Below are positions 19,037 through 29,130 of a stretch of DNA of 52,665 bases, in pieces. This DNA comes from Gammaproteobacteria bacterium. GTDB lineage: Bacteria > Pseudomonadota > Gammaproteobacteria > Pseudomonadales > Pseudohongiellaceae. The position numbers and the translations under genes were made by a program. Each line of letters starts with the position of its first letter. Positions within the stretch are counted from its first letter, which is position 1. The stretch spans positions 1 to 52,665 of the forward strand of contig JAURCS010000020.1 in NCBI GenBank assembly GCA_030828385.1, read 5' to 3'. The notes under the pieces are model-generated. The model searched no databases. It was not told the origin of the DNA and was given only the letters and a program-made list of their open reading frames with translations.

Positions 19037-20396
19037 ATTGCCCAGCCCTTTGAACTGGTACCATAAGCCCATGTCCATGCAACAATACCTTGCCCGTTAT
19101 GCTGAATCAGACGCCTCTGACGTACAGCATTATCTCCAGCATGCAAAAACGGATTTTGATAGGAGCTGGGAGCATGTATTGTGCATTCCCGCCTTTGCAG
19201 AAGCAGCGGATTTTCTTGAAAAACTCACCGTGAATATTCAGCAGCAATCTGCCCTGATTATCCTCGTGGTCAATGCCAGCGCAAAGGCAGATCCCGGGAA
19301 AATCGAGCAGACCAGACAAATTGCAGCACATCTATGCCGTCACTATTCATGTGCAGCCAGAATTGCACCCCATATTCAGCTCTTGTCCATGGGTGACAAG
19401 CTGGATGTATTGCTGGTGGAGCATATCAGTCCCGGCCTGTTATTAGCGGAAAAGGAAGGCGTCGGCCTGGCACGAAAAATTGCCTGTGATATTGCCTGCC
19501 AGTGTATTGCCCTGGGAGTAGTGAAAACGCCCTGGATTCATTCAAGCGATGCCGATGTTGTTTTACCCCATGATTACTTTCAGGCAACAGCGAATCTGGA
19601 CTCTAGAGCGATCAGCGCCGGCATCTATCCCTTTCAGCATACGCCCCATAATGAAAATGACATTGTTCATGCCCAGCAGTGCTATGACCTGGCTATGGAC
19701 TATTATGTCGCCGGTCTGAAATGGGCAGGTTCTCCCTGGGCTTTCCATACCATCGGCAGCACCTTGCTAATCAACAGTCAGCACTATGCCAAGGCCAGAG
19801 GGTTTCCCAGACGTCAGGCCGGAGAAGATTTTTATCTGTTAAACAAGCTGGCAAAAATCGGCGAGGTCATCAACCTGCAGTGTGCACCACTGGCACTGGA
19901 AAGCCGCCTTTCAGACCGCGTCCCCTTTGGGACTGGCCCGGCATTGCTTAAAATCATGACCCTGGATGATCCACAGCAGCAGTATCTGTACTACCATCCC
20001 GATTGTTTTCTCGCGCTTAAATGCTGGCTGCACATCTGCCAGACGCTGCAGCCCGAAACTTCAGGATCGTTAAGTCTGGAAACCATCACTGCGGCTAAAA
20101 ATAGCGTTGAAGCGTTTTCAACGCTGTTTTCAAAGGTTGATAGCAAATTATTACTGCAATGCCTGAAGGCATTGGGTGTAGACAAGGCCATGGCACACGC
20201 CGGCACCCACAGCAAAACCAAAGATACATATGCCAGGCATATGCATAACTGGTTTGACGCCTTTTTGACCTTGAAATTTATTCACTGGATGCGCGACAAC
20301 GCCCTGCCCTCGCTGCCCCTTCATGAGATTCGTGGGCTGGAGTCAACAGCCGCTATTCAGAAACAAAGCGGTCTTGTGCTAAATCCCGCTGCCTAG
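19029..20396 (+). CDS. glycosyltransferase family 2-like protein
   Basis: A 455-residue cytoplasmic protein. An N-terminal Rossmann-like half (CIPAFAE, then LIILVVNASA) leads to GVGLARKIACDIA and WIHSSDADVVLPHDYF, where DAD fits the metal/nucleotide-sugar-binding DxD motif of GT2 (GT-A) enzymes. Next come AGSPWAFHTIGSTLLI and GEDFYLLNKLAKIGEV, where the acidic ED pair fits the catalytic-base motif. Acceptor and sugar are unknown. The start at 19029 lies inside the predicted promoter of the opposite operon and lacks a clear ribosome-binding site; ATG at 19071 or 19077 are alternatives. The 3' end overlaps the converging EamA gene by 44 bases. Confidence 0.68.
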   Translation: MDSLPSPLNWYHKPMSMQQYLARYAESDASDVQHYLQHAKTDFDRSWEHVLCIPAFAEAADFLEKLTVNIQQQSALIILVVNASAKADPGKIEQTRQIAAHLCRHYSCAARIAPHIQLLSMGDKLDVLLVEHISPGLLLAEKEGVGLARKIACDIACQCIALGVVKTPWIHSSDADVVLPHDYFQATANLDSRAISAGIYPFQHTPHNENDIVHAQQCYDLAMDYYVAGLKWAGSPWAFHTIGSTLLINSQHYAKARGFPRRQAGEDFYLLNKLAKIGEVINLQCAPLALESRLSDRVPFGTGPALLKIMTLDDPQQQYLYYHPDCFLALKCWLHICQTLQPETSGSLSLETITAAKNSVEAFSTLFSKVDSKLLLQCLKALGVDKAMAHAGTHSKTKDTYARHMHNWFDAFLTLKFIHWMRDNALPSLPLHEIRGLESTAAIQKQSGLVLNPAA

Positions 20397-21315
20397 GTTT
20401 CTTCTGCAAATTATGTCCCAATGCTGCCAGCATGGATCCTGCAACCACCAGTAGCGCACCGAGATAAGCCAGGGCATTAAGCTCACTATCACTAAACACT
20501 GACGGCCACCAATGTACCGCCAGCATCATCGACACGATGGTCAACAATGGTGCCAGCGTGATAACGGCACTAACCTTGGCTGCATCCCAGAGAAACAAAG
20601 CCTCGGTAAACGCGCCGTAGGCAAGAACCAGGTTCAGACTGCAGAACAGCAAGGCGCCAAACTGCAGACCATTCAGTGATAACACGGTTGCCGGACTGGC
20701 AAAAGGCAATAACAGAATCACACCTCCCAGATACATAAGACTGGTGAGCTGGATTGAATCCATATTTGTTAACAGGTTTTTCTGTAGCAAGCCATAAGTT
20801 CCCCAGGTCACTGAAGCAAGCACCATCAATAGAATGCCGATGGAATAATCATTCAGGGAGGAAAATATTTGCGCGAGTCGATCATTAAAAAACAGGGAAA
20901 AACCACCCAGTAACAAGGCAACCCCGATCCATTCCAGCCAGCCAAGTCTTTCCTTGTAAAAAAAGATGCTGCCAAACATAAGAATGAAGGGGGCCATTTG
21001 AATTAACACCTGGGCACTTTCAGGATTAAGATAGCTCAGGCTACTAAGATAGAAAACAAAGTTGGCGGCAAGAGCAGCAGCTGCCAGAAACAGCACCAGC
21101 TTCACTTTTGAATTGTAGGTTCTCAACGCTGGCAACTTGCCACGACGCCAGAGAAAGACAAATACCACTATGGCAGCCAGAGTAAAGCGATACCAGGTAA
21201 TAGTAATGGTATCCATAGAGCCAATCAGTACGACGAAGGCGACAGGCAACACTCCCCACATCAGGGCGGTTAGTAATGACAGGAAAAATCCCGCCACGGG
21301 ACGTCTGGCAGACAT
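20353..21315 (-). CDS. EamA/DMT family transporter
   Basis: A 320-residue inner-membrane protein of the drug/metabolite transporter superfamily with two EamA repeats of five helices each (about residues 10-145 and 155-300). The features seen are GFFLSLLTALMWGVLPVAF in helix 1, ESAQVLIQMAPFILMFGSIFFYKE in the first repeat, and VTWGTYGLLQKN at the start of the second. Substrate is unknown; relatives export amino acids, nucleosides or metabolites. The last 44 bases overlap the end of the converging glycosyltransferase gene. The M16 protease ends 30 bases upstream, so the two may be cotranscribed. Confidence 0.88.
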   Translation of the reverse strand: MSARRPVAGFFLSLLTALMWGVLPVAFVVLIGSMDTITITWYRFTLAAIVVFVFLWRRGKLPALRTYNSKVKLVLFLAAAALAANFVFYLSSLSYLNPESAQVLIQMAPFILMFGSIFFYKERLGWLEWIGVALLLGGFSLFFNDRLAQIFSSLNDYSIGILLMVLASVTWGTYGLLQKNLLTNMDSIQLTSLMYLGGVILLLPFASPATVLSLNGLQFGALLFCSLNLVLAYGAFTEALFLWDAAKVSAVITLAPLLTIVSMMLAVHWWPSVFSDSELNALAYLGALLVVAGSMLAALGHNLQKKPRQRDLAQDRFVSE

Positions 21316-21345
21316 AGGTTTGGTTCCCTGACTATGAATACTGAC

Positions 21346-24315
21346 TCACCTGAAGGTGAAGACCTCGGAAGACTGCTTGAAAGCATTATAGCTATCAATA
21401 TCATCTTCAATAAGGATGGCGTCGCTATTCAGGCGTTGCTGCGCTGACTGAAAATCTTCCTGATGAAGTCTTCCTGCTGACATGCCCACCAGAGCAGCAG
21501 CCTCGCCCTGGACAACCTGCCTGCGGTAGTATTCAACAATGTGACTTTTTTCCAGCGCTTCGATGGCATCAGCCATTTTCAGCGTGGCATCCTCTGCAGT
21601 TTCCTCAATCAGAATATCACTCCAGAAGCGACCACTTAGAGCGCCCAGACTCTGGGGCTCCTGGCGCAAGTTATTTAACAGTCCGGCTTTGATATCACTA
21701 AACATGCTATCAGGCATGGTAACCAGTTCAGACTCATAATCGAGCAGGAAGCCTTTGATCTCTGCCTCCAGCTGCAGGGGATCGGCAACCGGCGATTCAA
21801 TGGTCATGGCCAGACCAGTGGTTTTCAGTATCGGCATCGAGCCGGCATTGACCACATAACCCAACTGTTTTTTCGTGCGCAGGGCATCAAAAAAAGGCGT
21901 ACGTAAAATACTACCCAGCAGGGAGACCGTAGCGCGGCTTACCAGCTTGTCATCGGGCGCCTGCAGATAAATAACAATAGCCGAATCAACATGATCCACC
22001 ATCACTTCCTGCACTACCCTGCTGCCCGGCTGCAGTTTCAATACAGTGCCAAATGGAGGATCAATAACAGCCGGGCTTACCGATAAATAGCGCGTCAGAA
22101 TATCCAGCATTGCCAGTGCGTCGTCCTGTTCAACATTGCCGTGATAGAGTACCTGCAGATTGAGGTTTTCCAGCATGCGGGGAATAAAGGCCCGCACCTG
22201 TTCCAGGGTAATTTTTTCGAGAGCATCGATACGCTGCTGTTCTGACCAGTAAGGATTAACCAGCAAGGCCTGGACTTTCTGATAAAGGCGGGTATAGGGC
22301 ATCTGTTTGTCAGCATTTTCCAGTCCCCGTATTCTTTCAGTTTTAATAATATCAAAACGTTCCTGCTCAAAATCCGCTGCCACCAGTGTCTCCAGCAAAG
22401 CTTCCAGCAAAATATCCTGTTTGTCGTTATAACCACCCAGACGAATAGAGAAACCACGCGCTCTGCTGGTCACCCCATAAAAGACACCGGCCAGGTTTGC
22501 CGGATAACTGTATTCATTGAGCTTGTCATTGACCAGGTTAATCACCAGGCTCGACATCAGATTATGTTCCAGGGATTCATTGAATAGAGGCGTCATGGCA
22601 TAGGCATAGAAATTTGCCCGCGGCACCTGGAACTCATTGTCATGTTTGAACCACAGCTTTATGCCGTTTGCATCGATGATAAGTTCGGGTTTGTTTTGTG
22701 GCCCGAAAGCACCAGCTCCTGCTGCATCCCGAATACTCAGGTCATCAGGTAAAAAAGGATTTGGCTGTGTAATGGCAAGTGCTGGATCAACTGTATTGCT
22801 GCGCCAACTACTGATGCGCTGTTCGTCCAAGGGGAAATAGTTGTAACGCCCACCAAATAAAGGGTCCTGCTGTGCACCGGAAACAGTTTTAGAAGTAAAG
22901 GTCAGCAAGGCATTATCAGGACGCAGGTAAGAAAGGATTTCCCGATACAGCGCCGGGTTGTAATCCTCGAAGGCATAGGCTGCAGTAATAATTTCCTCTG
23001 GCGGATAAAGCTGAAGCCGTCGTGACATACCACTGACAAGGCCTACTGGCGAACCGGGTTCCTGAAAGGCAAAACTGATATCGGCCATGGTACGTTGCTC
23101 GTCGAACAGCCACTGCTGAATTCCGTCGCGTTGTGCCAGGGCAATAAACTGAAAAAGCAGGGCCGAGATTTCATCAATTCGCTTAACGCCATCCTCGGTC
23201 AGGGACAGAGAAAATGAAAACGTGGCGTTGTCCTGGTAAGACATACCGCCGCCAGCACTCAGACCATTAACCCAACCCCTCTCACGCAGCAGGGACAACA
23301 AACTGCCCTCACCTTCATGACCCAGAATATTGCCTAGATAGTTAAGCGGCTTGGCGCGATAATATTCCCACATAACCGGAATCGGAAAAGTATAGGACAG
23401 GGATCGCGTATCCCGTACCGGTTCAATTTCCAGCAGTGCTGGCAACTGACCCTGCAAAAACAAGGGGACATTAGTACGCGGTGCTTCTACATTTCTATTT
23501 TCTATATCCAGAAAATAGGTCAGCGCCAGGGTTTCCAGCTCATCCAGTGATTCCTGCCCGATAATGGCAAGGCTCATCATATTGGCGGAGTAATAACGCT
23601 CATACTGATCTTTTAACGCCTGCTCCAGCGAGCCTGCAGCCTTATCCTGCAAGGTGTCGAGGCTACCGACGGAAAACTGCGACAGTGGATGCGCAGGATT
23701 CATTACCTGCTTGAATATTGAGTAACTGCGACGGCCGTCATTTTCAAGGTTGGATTGATACTCCGAATTCACCGCGTTACGTTCACGATTTACATATTCC
23801 TCGTTAAACAGCGGCGCAATAAAAAACTGGGCGAAACGATCCAGGGCAGGCGCCAGGGAATCCTTTTCAATGTCAAAGTAGTAATTGGTATTTTCATAGG
23901 AGGTATAGGCATTATGGCTACCACCATGACTGCTGATGAATTCCTGGTACTCACCGGATTGGGGAAATTTTTGCGTACCCAGAAAAAGCATGTGCTCCAG
24001 AAAATGCGCCAGCCCCTCGAATTCAGCCGGATCACTGTTGGAGCCCGCATTCACATCCATTGAGGCCGCGGCCTTGTCGGTTTCAGGATCGGAAATAAGC
24101 AGAACCTTGAGACCATTTTCCAGTTCCAGCGCACGATAATCACGGCGATCATTGGGACTCTTGGGAATATCATCTACACGGGACAATAATGCCCCATCAA
24201 CATTACTTTCCTGGAGTGCCTGCCTGACTACCGGCTGGCATGCCAGCAAGCTGAAACATACGAGAATGAAAAAAATACGGCTTGGGGTAGTCAGTGAAAA
24301 GTGTTTGCTGAACAT
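21346..24315 (-). CDS. M16 family zinc metalloprotease, lipoprotein (pitrilysin/insulysin-like)
   Basis: A 989-residue protease of the inverzincin class, with the zinc motif HFLEH at 104-108 and the third ligand in NRERNAVNSEYQ near 180. The large C-terminal domains are present, as expected for a pitrilysin (about 960 residues), which degrades peptides inside a closed chamber. Unlike soluble periplasmic pitrilysin it starts with a lipoprotein signal ending FSLLAC (Cys26), so it is probably anchored to the inner or outer membrane. AAGGAG lies about 11 bases before the ATG. It is separated from srkA upstream by 194 bases containing a REP-like element. Confidence 0.9.
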   Translation of the reverse strand: MFSKHFSLTTPSRIFFILVCFSLLACQPVVRQALQESNVDGALLSRVDDIPKSPNDRRDYRALELENGLKVLLISDPETDKAAASMDVNAGSNSDPAEFEGLAHFLEHMLFLGTQKFPQSGEYQEFISSHGGSHNAYTSYENTNYYFDIEKDSLAPALDRFAQFFIAPLFNEEYVNRERNAVNSEYQSNLENDGRRSYSIFKQVMNPAHPLSQFSVGSLDTLQDKAAGSLEQALKDQYERYYSANMMSLAIIGQESLDELETLALTYFLDIENRNVEAPRTNVPLFLQGQLPALLEIEPVRDTRSLSYTFPIPVMWEYYRAKPLNYLGNILGHEGEGSLLSLLRERGWVNGLSAGGGMSYQDNATFSFSLSLTEDGVKRIDEISALLFQFIALAQRDGIQQWLFDEQRTMADISFAFQEPGSPVGLVSGMSRRLQLYPPEEIITAAYAFEDYNPALYREILSYLRPDNALLTFTSKTVSGAQQDPLFGGRYNYFPLDEQRISSWRSNTVDPALAITQPNPFLPDDLSIRDAAGAGAFGPQNKPELIIDANGIKLWFKHDNEFQVPRANFYAYAMTPLFNESLEHNLMSSLVINLVNDKLNEYSYPANLAGVFYGVTSRARGFSIRLGGYNDKQDILLEALLETLVAADFEQERFDIIKTERIRGLENADKQMPYTRLYQKVQALLVNPYWSEQQRIDALEKITLEQVRAFIPRMLENLNLQVLYHGNVEQDDALAMLDILTRYLSVSPAVIDPPFGTVLKLQPGSRVVQEVMVDHVDSAIVIYLQAPDDKLVSRATVSLLGSILRTPFFDALRTKKQLGYVVNAGSMPILKTTGLAMTIESPVADPLQLEAEIKGFLLDYESELVTMPDSMFSDIKAGLLNNLRQEPQSLGALSGRFWSDILIEETAEDATLKMADAIEALEKSHIVEYYRRQVVQGEAAALVGMSAGRLHQEDFQSAQQRLNSDAILIEDDIDSYNAFKQSSEVFTFR

Positions 24316-24436
24316 GTAAATATTTACTCCTTAAATTCCAGAACAAACATAGCATAAGCGGGCACGTCGCATAAGAAATGCCCGGAGGAATATGGGAAGA
24401 ACAAGGTAGACATTACTTTATTGTTTATTATTTCAA

Positions 24437-24487
24437 TAGGTCGTTGCGCGCTATGTCGAATGACGGGCTGCGCCCTTATCCGACCTA
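24437..24487. repeat. REP-like palindromic element
   Basis: A 51-base unit bounded by TAGGTCG (24437-24443) and its reverse complement CGACCTA (24481-24487), with an inner GGGC-TGC-GCCC stem at 24465-24475. On the minus strand it reads as the familiar TAGGTCGGATAAGGGCGCAG type of extragenic repeat found between genes in many proteobacteria. It lies downstream of srkA. No second copy was seen in the window. Confidence 0.6.
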
Positions 24488-24509
24488 CAGCTTTTTCGCA
24501 TTCAAAGGT

Positions 24510-25490
24510 TTAAAAAAGCTCCAGGGCTGGCTCATCCAGCGCGAATAGCTGCTCCCTCAGTTCCAGGATATGCCCAGCCCAATAACTTTCACTGTTAAAC
24601 CAGGGAAAGGCCAATGGAAAAGCCGGGTCATCCCAACGCCGCGCCAGCCAGGCACTGTAATGCATCAGCCGCATGGTGCGCAGGGATTCAATCAGCACTA
24701 GTTCGCCGGGATTAAAATCATAAAATTCGTTGTAGCCATCTATCAATTCACTTAACTGGGCCAGCTTTTCCTGTCGGTCACCGGACAGCAGCATCCACAG
24801 GTCCTGAATCGCCGGCCCCGTCATGGTGTCATCAAAATCGACAAAGTGCGGCATGTCATCACGCCACAGCACATTACCCATATGACAATCGCCATGGATA
24901 CGTATTTGTGCCGGTACTCTGGCTGATGCAAACACATCCCCAATACGCTTTATCAGATCCTGAGCCAGCGTGGAGTATGCCGGACGAAGATCCTGGGGAA
25001 TAAAATTATTTTCCAACAGATACTGGGCACTCTCTTCGGCAAAATATTCAAGGGTCATGGTGCGCCGGTGCTGAAAACTCTTGATTGCTCCAGCGGCATG
25101 CAGCCGGCCGATAAAACGTCCCATGATCAGCAAATTATCCAGACTTAGATCAGGACTGCGCCCTCCCCGTCTTTTAAACAGGGCAAACTGAAAGCCGGCA
25201 AATTCTGCCAGCGTGCAATCCCCCATCACAATCGGGGGCACGACAGGAATTTCAAGGTCAGCCAGTTCCAGGGAAAAGCTGTGCTCTTCCAGAATCTGCT
25301 CACGACTCCAGCGCTCAGGCCGGTAGAATTTTGCAATCAGCGGGTCAGCATCTTCAACACCGACCTGATAAACACGGTTTTCATAACTGTTCAGGGCAAG
25401 GATACGCGCATCGGAAATAATGCCGGTAGATTCAACGGCATCAATGACGGCGTCAGGCGTCAGCTTTTCAAAAGGGTGAGATGAGGGCAA
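24510..25490 (-). CDS. srkA: stress response kinase A (SrkA/YihE-like)
   Basis: A 326-residue protein kinase of the aminoglycoside-phosphotransferase-like fold. It follows E. coli SrkA closely: LNSYENRVYQVG near residue 35, AKFYRPERWSREQILEEH, the catalytic loop IHGDCHMGNVLWRD and the metal-binding FVDFDDTMTGPAIQDLW. SrkA phosphorylates Ser/Thr and counters stress-induced cell death. It lies 69 bases downstream of the Cfa gene in the same direction and may be the last gene of the sigma-E-type operon, which would fit an oxidative stress role. Confidence 0.9.
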   Translation of the reverse strand: MPSSHPFEKLTPDAVIDAVESTGIISDARILALNSYENRVYQVGVEDADPLIAKFYRPERWSREQILEEHSFSLELADLEIPVVPPIVMGDCTLAEFAGFQFALFKRRGGRSPDLSLDNLLIMGRFIGRLHAAGAIKSFQHRRTMTLEYFAEESAQYLLENNFIPQDLRPAYSTLAQDLIKRIGDVFASARVPAQIRIHGDCHMGNVLWRDDMPHFVDFDDTMTGPAIQDLWMLLSGDRQEKLAQLSELIDGYNEFYDFNPGELVLIESLRTMRLMHYSAWLARRWDDPAFPLAFPWFNSESYWAGHILELREQLFALDEPALELF

Positions 25491-25559
25491 AACAGCTCCA
25501 AAGCAGATAATCAGGGCGCACTATACTAGCACGCCCCGGCGCTTCACCCTGAAAAGGAG

Positions 25560-26831
25560 TTAACGAATACGCGGTAATTCCCTGAAACCCGGCTTCGCCA
25601 TCAGAAACTGTCCGGTATGGATAACCCTTTCGCGAAAGCCGCCTTCACAAAAGCACAGATAGTAATTCCACATACGAATGAAAATATCATCAGTGCCCAG
25701 GCGTCTTACATCATCAATGCGATCCCAGAATCGTTCACGCCATGCTGCCAGTGTCTTGGCATAATCATGGGTAATATCTTCCAGGCCAATGAGCTGTAAA
25801 TCAGTCTGGGTAGCAATTTTGTCGGCGATCACTGCATTGGAGGGCAATTGCCCGCCAGGGAAAATATAACGTTTTATAAAGTCGATACTGTTAACAGACT
25901 GCTCGAAACGTTGATCGGAGATAGTGATTGCCTGAATCAGCATCAGCCCATGAGGTTTCACCAGGCTACTGCAGGTCTGAAAATATTCATCATAGTATTT
26001 GGCACCCACCGCTTCGATCATTTCCACGGATACCAGTTTGTCGTACTGTTGGGCGCTGCCGTCCAGCTCACGGTAATCCTTTTCCAGCAAGGTAATTTTT
26101 TCTTCCAGACCTTCCTGCTTAACCCAGTCACAGGCATGCATATACTGTTCATGGGAAATAGTTGTTGTGGTTACCCGACAACCAAAATGTTTTGCCGCAT
26201 GAATCGCCAGACCACCCCAGCCAGTGCCGATTTCTAGTAAGTGATCTTCTGGTTGTAATTGCAGACGCTCACAAATGTGCTGAAACTTGTTGAGAGAGGC
26301 ATCATGCAAGGTGTCGCTTTCGTTTTTGAAGATGCCCGACGAGTACGCCATGGTGGGATCAAGAAACAGGGAGAAGAACTCATTGCTCAGGTCGTAATGG
26401 GCAGAAATATTACGCTTGGAACCGGTAAGTGAGTTAGCCCTGAAGGCATGGTGCATCTTGCTCGCCAGCTTTCGCCATAACGGTTGTTTATTGCCCATTT
26501 CCTGCAAGGTATGCATATTGAGTACAAACAGACGGATCACTTCAAGCAGATCGGGAGTATCCCATTGGCCCAGCATGTAAGCCTCACCGGCTCCTGTGGA
26601 ACCGTCTTTCAGGACCGCCATAAATGCCGCCGGGTCCTTGACCTGAATACTGGCAGTGACAGTCTTGTCCTGTCGGTCGCCAAAATGTCTGGTCTGTCCA
26701 TTCTCTTCCAGTACCAGTGAGCCGACAGTTAATCTTTCAAGGATGGCATACACCGCCTTGCGGGAAAGCTCTGTCATGTTAAAAAGACTCTTGGCCCCTG
26801 ACTTGTTTTGATCTACAGCTGTAATTCTCAC
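25560..26831 (-). CDS. Cfa-type (cyclopropane fatty acid synthase family) phospholipid methyltransferase
   Basis: A 423-residue SAM-dependent enzyme acting on double bonds of membrane phospholipid acyl chains. An N-terminal domain (1-120) leads to YDLSNEFFSLFLDPTMAYS, motif I LLEIGTGWGGLAIHAAKHFG, TTTISHEQY and a VSVEMIEAVG segment, then FPGGQLPS and the C-terminal NYYLCFCEGGFRE. True CFA synthases make cyclopropanes; in Rhodobacter the copy controlled by SigE/ChrR (UfaM in the furan fatty acid pathway, from memory) methylates instead. The COG2907 and DUF1365 neighbours favour that second type. GTG start at 26831 with AGGAA seven bases upstream; ATG at 26777 is an alternative. It lies 10 bases after the DUF1365 gene. 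Confidence 0.88.
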   Translation of the reverse strand: MRITAVDQNKSGAKSLFNMTELSRKAVYAILERLTVGSLVLEENGQTRHFGDRQDKTVTASIQVKDPAAFMAVLKDGSTGAGEAYMLGQWDTPDLLEVIRLFVLNMHTLQEMGNKQPLWRKLASKMHHAFRANSLTGSKRNISAHYDLSNEFFSLFLDPTMAYSSGIFKNESDTLHDASLNKFQHICERLQLQPEDHLLEIGTGWGGLAIHAAKHFGCRVTTTTISHEQYMHACDWVKQEGLEEKITLLEKDYRELDGSAQQYDKLVSVEMIEAVGAKYYDEYFQTCSSLVKPHGLMLIQAITISDQRFEQSVNSIDFIKRYIFPGGQLPSNAVIADKIATQTDLQLIGLEDITHDYAKTLAAWRERFWDRIDDVRRLGTDDIFIRMWNYYLCFCEGGFRERVIHTGQFLMAKPGFRELPRIR

Positions 26832-26841
26832 TACCGGTTCC

Positions 26842-27798
26842 TCACTTTTTACAATTGTTCATTGCGTTACTGGCTAATGGATTAGCTCCTGAATTAACCC
26901 CTGAATTAACAACGGGAGTAGTCATTGCTTTAGTATTAATATGCTTGCTGGCCTGCTTTTTAGGGTGCGGATGGAATGGTATATTTTTCCACCACAGTTT
27001 TAATGCCTGCCAGTAAATTCCCCAGGCTACCTGCAAGGTCATAAAAGGATACTTCGCCAGTATCATATTCAAAGCCCCGGGAGTAATTGCCCGGTATTTC
27101 AGATGCATGGCAGCATTAAACATACGCTGGCTTTTTGCCTGCTGCCCACCTTGAGCATCATTTATTGCATGCTGTTTTATAACTGATTCTTTTACTGACC
27201 TTTCCAGGGACTGATCCGGCACATCGCAGCTATGGTTCTCCATATAAATATCAAGATTTTCTCCCGGCACCGTACTGCGCCATCGATACTCCATTGCCAT
27301 CGGCAGGAACGGTGAAACATGGTGGTCCTTGCCAAACGAGGCCCGGGTTTTGCCATTCTCCTGTGCTGCCCTGATAACATAACTGTGGCGTTCGCCCCAT
27401 GGTGTATTGGTCACTTCCGCTACAATATATTTGAGATTTTCCTCGCTATCAAAACAGTAATAACAGGTAATAGGATTGATAATAAAGCCGAAATAGCGCA
27501 GGTTGCTCAACACCCTTACCGGGCCATCGGGTATTTCACCGGTTTCTTCACAGACACGCATTTTTACTGCGTCTTTTAAAGGTATTGCCGGGTCACCCAG
27601 ATAATCTTCGCGATGGAAACTGGCCAGATTAGCCTTGTTGACTGACCACAATAGGTTACTGGCAAACACCTGGTCCAGTTCGTCCAGATCCAGGTACATC
27701 ATGAATACTTTATAGCGAAAACGATGCAGCCTGGGCACAAAGCGGCAATGAGTAACTATACCTTCATAAATGCCGCTTTTGAATTTGCTTTCATGCAT
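26842..27798 (-). CDS. DUF1365 (COG3496) family protein
   Basis: A 318-residue protein. The DUF1365 core is clear: [34 protein letters not shown] at the start (split over residues 8-42), then [42 protein letters not shown] and [20 protein letters not shown]. The last 40 residues are a low-complexity Asn/Ser tail (repeated NSG) outside the domain. Biochemical role is unresolved. Family members sit with COG2907 and Cfa genes, and in Rhodobacter the homologue belongs to the SigE/ChrR regulon and is linked to the singlet-oxygen response. It lies 24 bases after the COG2907 gene. Confidence 0.88.
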   Translation of the reverse strand: MHESKFKSGIYEGIVTHCRFVPRLHRFRYKVFMMYLDLDELDQVFASNLLWSVNKANLASFHREDYLGDPAIPLKDAVKMRVCEETGEIPDGPVRVLSNLRYFGFIINPITCYYCFDSEENLKYIVAEVTNTPWGERHSYVIRAAQENGKTRASFGKDHHVSPFLPMAMEYRWRSTVPGENLDIYMENHSCDVPDQSLERSVKESVIKQHAINDAQGGQQAKSQRMFNAAMHLKYRAITPGALNMILAKYPFMTLQVAWGIYWQALKLWWKNIPFHPHPKKQASKHINTKAMTTPVVNSGVNSGANPLASNAMNNCKK

Positions 27799-27822
27799 AG
27801 TTTTTTTGGCCAGGCGCCTTTT

Positions 27823-29130
27823 CTATACCGCCTCGGCCAATGCCGGGGCCGGGGTAGACTGATCCTGATTACTGTTCAGCTGACGCGCAACGCGCAGTGC
27901 ACTCCATACCCCATCTTCATGGAAACCATTACGCCAGTAGGCACCACAAAACCAGGTGCTTTTCACACCATTGATTTCCTGCCAGCGATCTTGCGCCTTG
28001 ACACCGGCTTCCGAGAAAACCGGGTGATCATATTCAAATTCACCAAGGATCTTTGAGGGATCAATATCCCCGCTCTGATTCAGGGTGACACAGAAAGTTT
28101 CGTCGGACTGGATGGACTGGAGAATATTCATATCATAGGTCAGTGTGGGCCGCTCAATATGGTGATCCTTACCGGTTAAGGCCACATTCCAGCTCGACCA
28201 GCAACGCTGGTTTTCAGGCAGCAAGCTGATGTCAGTATGCAGCACTACCTCATTTTTAGTATAGGGTATCGCAGAGAGGATAGATTGCTCATTACCATCA
28301 GCATCCGCCAGCATAGCCAGAGCCTGATCACTGTGACAGGCAAAGATTACCTGATCATATTCAGCAGTAAAGCCTTCACTTTCCACTCGTACCACAGGCG
28401 ACCCATCATTATCCTGGTAGCGGGTTACCTGTTTGACCGGGTTACCCAGTTCGATATTATTTTTAAATTTTTCTGACAGAGGCGCAATATAACTTCTGGA
28501 TCCACCCTTGATCACACGCCACTGGGGGCGATTCTTGATATTCAAAAGGCCATGATTGCGGAAGAAGCGCACGAAAAACTGCAGTGGAAAACTCAGCATC
28601 ATCTCGGTATTGGATGACCAGATTGCCGCGCCCATAGGCACCAGGTAGAGGTCGCGGAAAGGTTGGGAATAACGATACTTACCCAGATAATCCCCCAGAG
28701 ACATGGCCTTGCAATCCGGGTCTTCCTGTAGATGTTTTTCAACCTGGCCATTAAAGCGCAGGATATCTTTGGTCATGCTGAGGAAACGCGGCGAAACCAG
28801 GTTGCGGCGCTGGGCAAACAGGGTATTCAGGCTTGAACCGGCATACTCTATTCCTGTGACTCGATCACTGACCGCGAAGCTCATTTGCGTGGGCTGACTC
28901 TCAACCCCCAGCTCATCCATCAGCTTGATAAATTCGGGATAGGTCCAGTCATTAAAGACAATAAAACCGGTATCTATAGCATAGTCCCTGCCCTTGTGGG
29001 TGACATCAATAGTTGCCGTATGGCCACCAAGTTTGTTGCCGGCTTCGAACAGGGTAATCTCATGGTCATCTGCCAGCGTGTGGGCTGCCGTTAATCCGGA
29101 GATGCCACTACCAATAATTGCAATTTTCAT
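27823..29130 (-). CDS. FAD-dependent oxidoreductase, COG2907 family
   Basis: A 435-residue flavoprotein of the amine-oxidase/phytoene-desaturase-like fold. The dinucleotide-binding motif is at the N-terminus (IAIIGSGISGLTAAHTLAD), followed by GGHTATID, then DTGFIVFNDWTYPEF. The middle has GAAIWSSNTEMMLSFPLQFF and the C-terminus CGAYWRNGFHEDG. With Cfa and DUF1365 it forms a conserved trio. In the furan fatty acid pathway an enzyme of this kind would desaturate the methylated acyl chain before oxygen is added; assigning that step here is inference. Its ATG overlaps the stop of the upstream SDR by four bases (ATGA), so translation is coupled. Confidence 0.88.
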   Translation of the reverse strand: MKIAIIGSGISGLTAAHTLADDHEITLFEAGNKLGGHTATIDVTHKGRDYAIDTGFIVFNDWTYPEFIKLMDELGVESQPTQMSFAVSDRVTGIEYAGSSLNTLFAQRRNLVSPRFLSMTKDILRFNGQVEKHLQEDPDCKAMSLGDYLGKYRYSQPFRDLYLVPMGAAIWSSNTEMMLSFPLQFFVRFFRNHGLLNIKNRPQWRVIKGGSRSYIAPLSEKFKNNIELGNPVKQVTRYQDNDGSPVVRVESEGFTAEYDQVIFACHSDQALAMLADADGNEQSILSAIPYTKNEVVLHTDISLLPENQRCWSSWNVALTGKDHHIERPTLTYDMNILQSIQSDETFCVTLNQSGDIDPSKILGEFEYDHPVFSEAGVKAQDRWQEINGVKSTWFCGAYWRNGFHEDGVWSALRVARQLNSNQDQSTPAPALAEAV

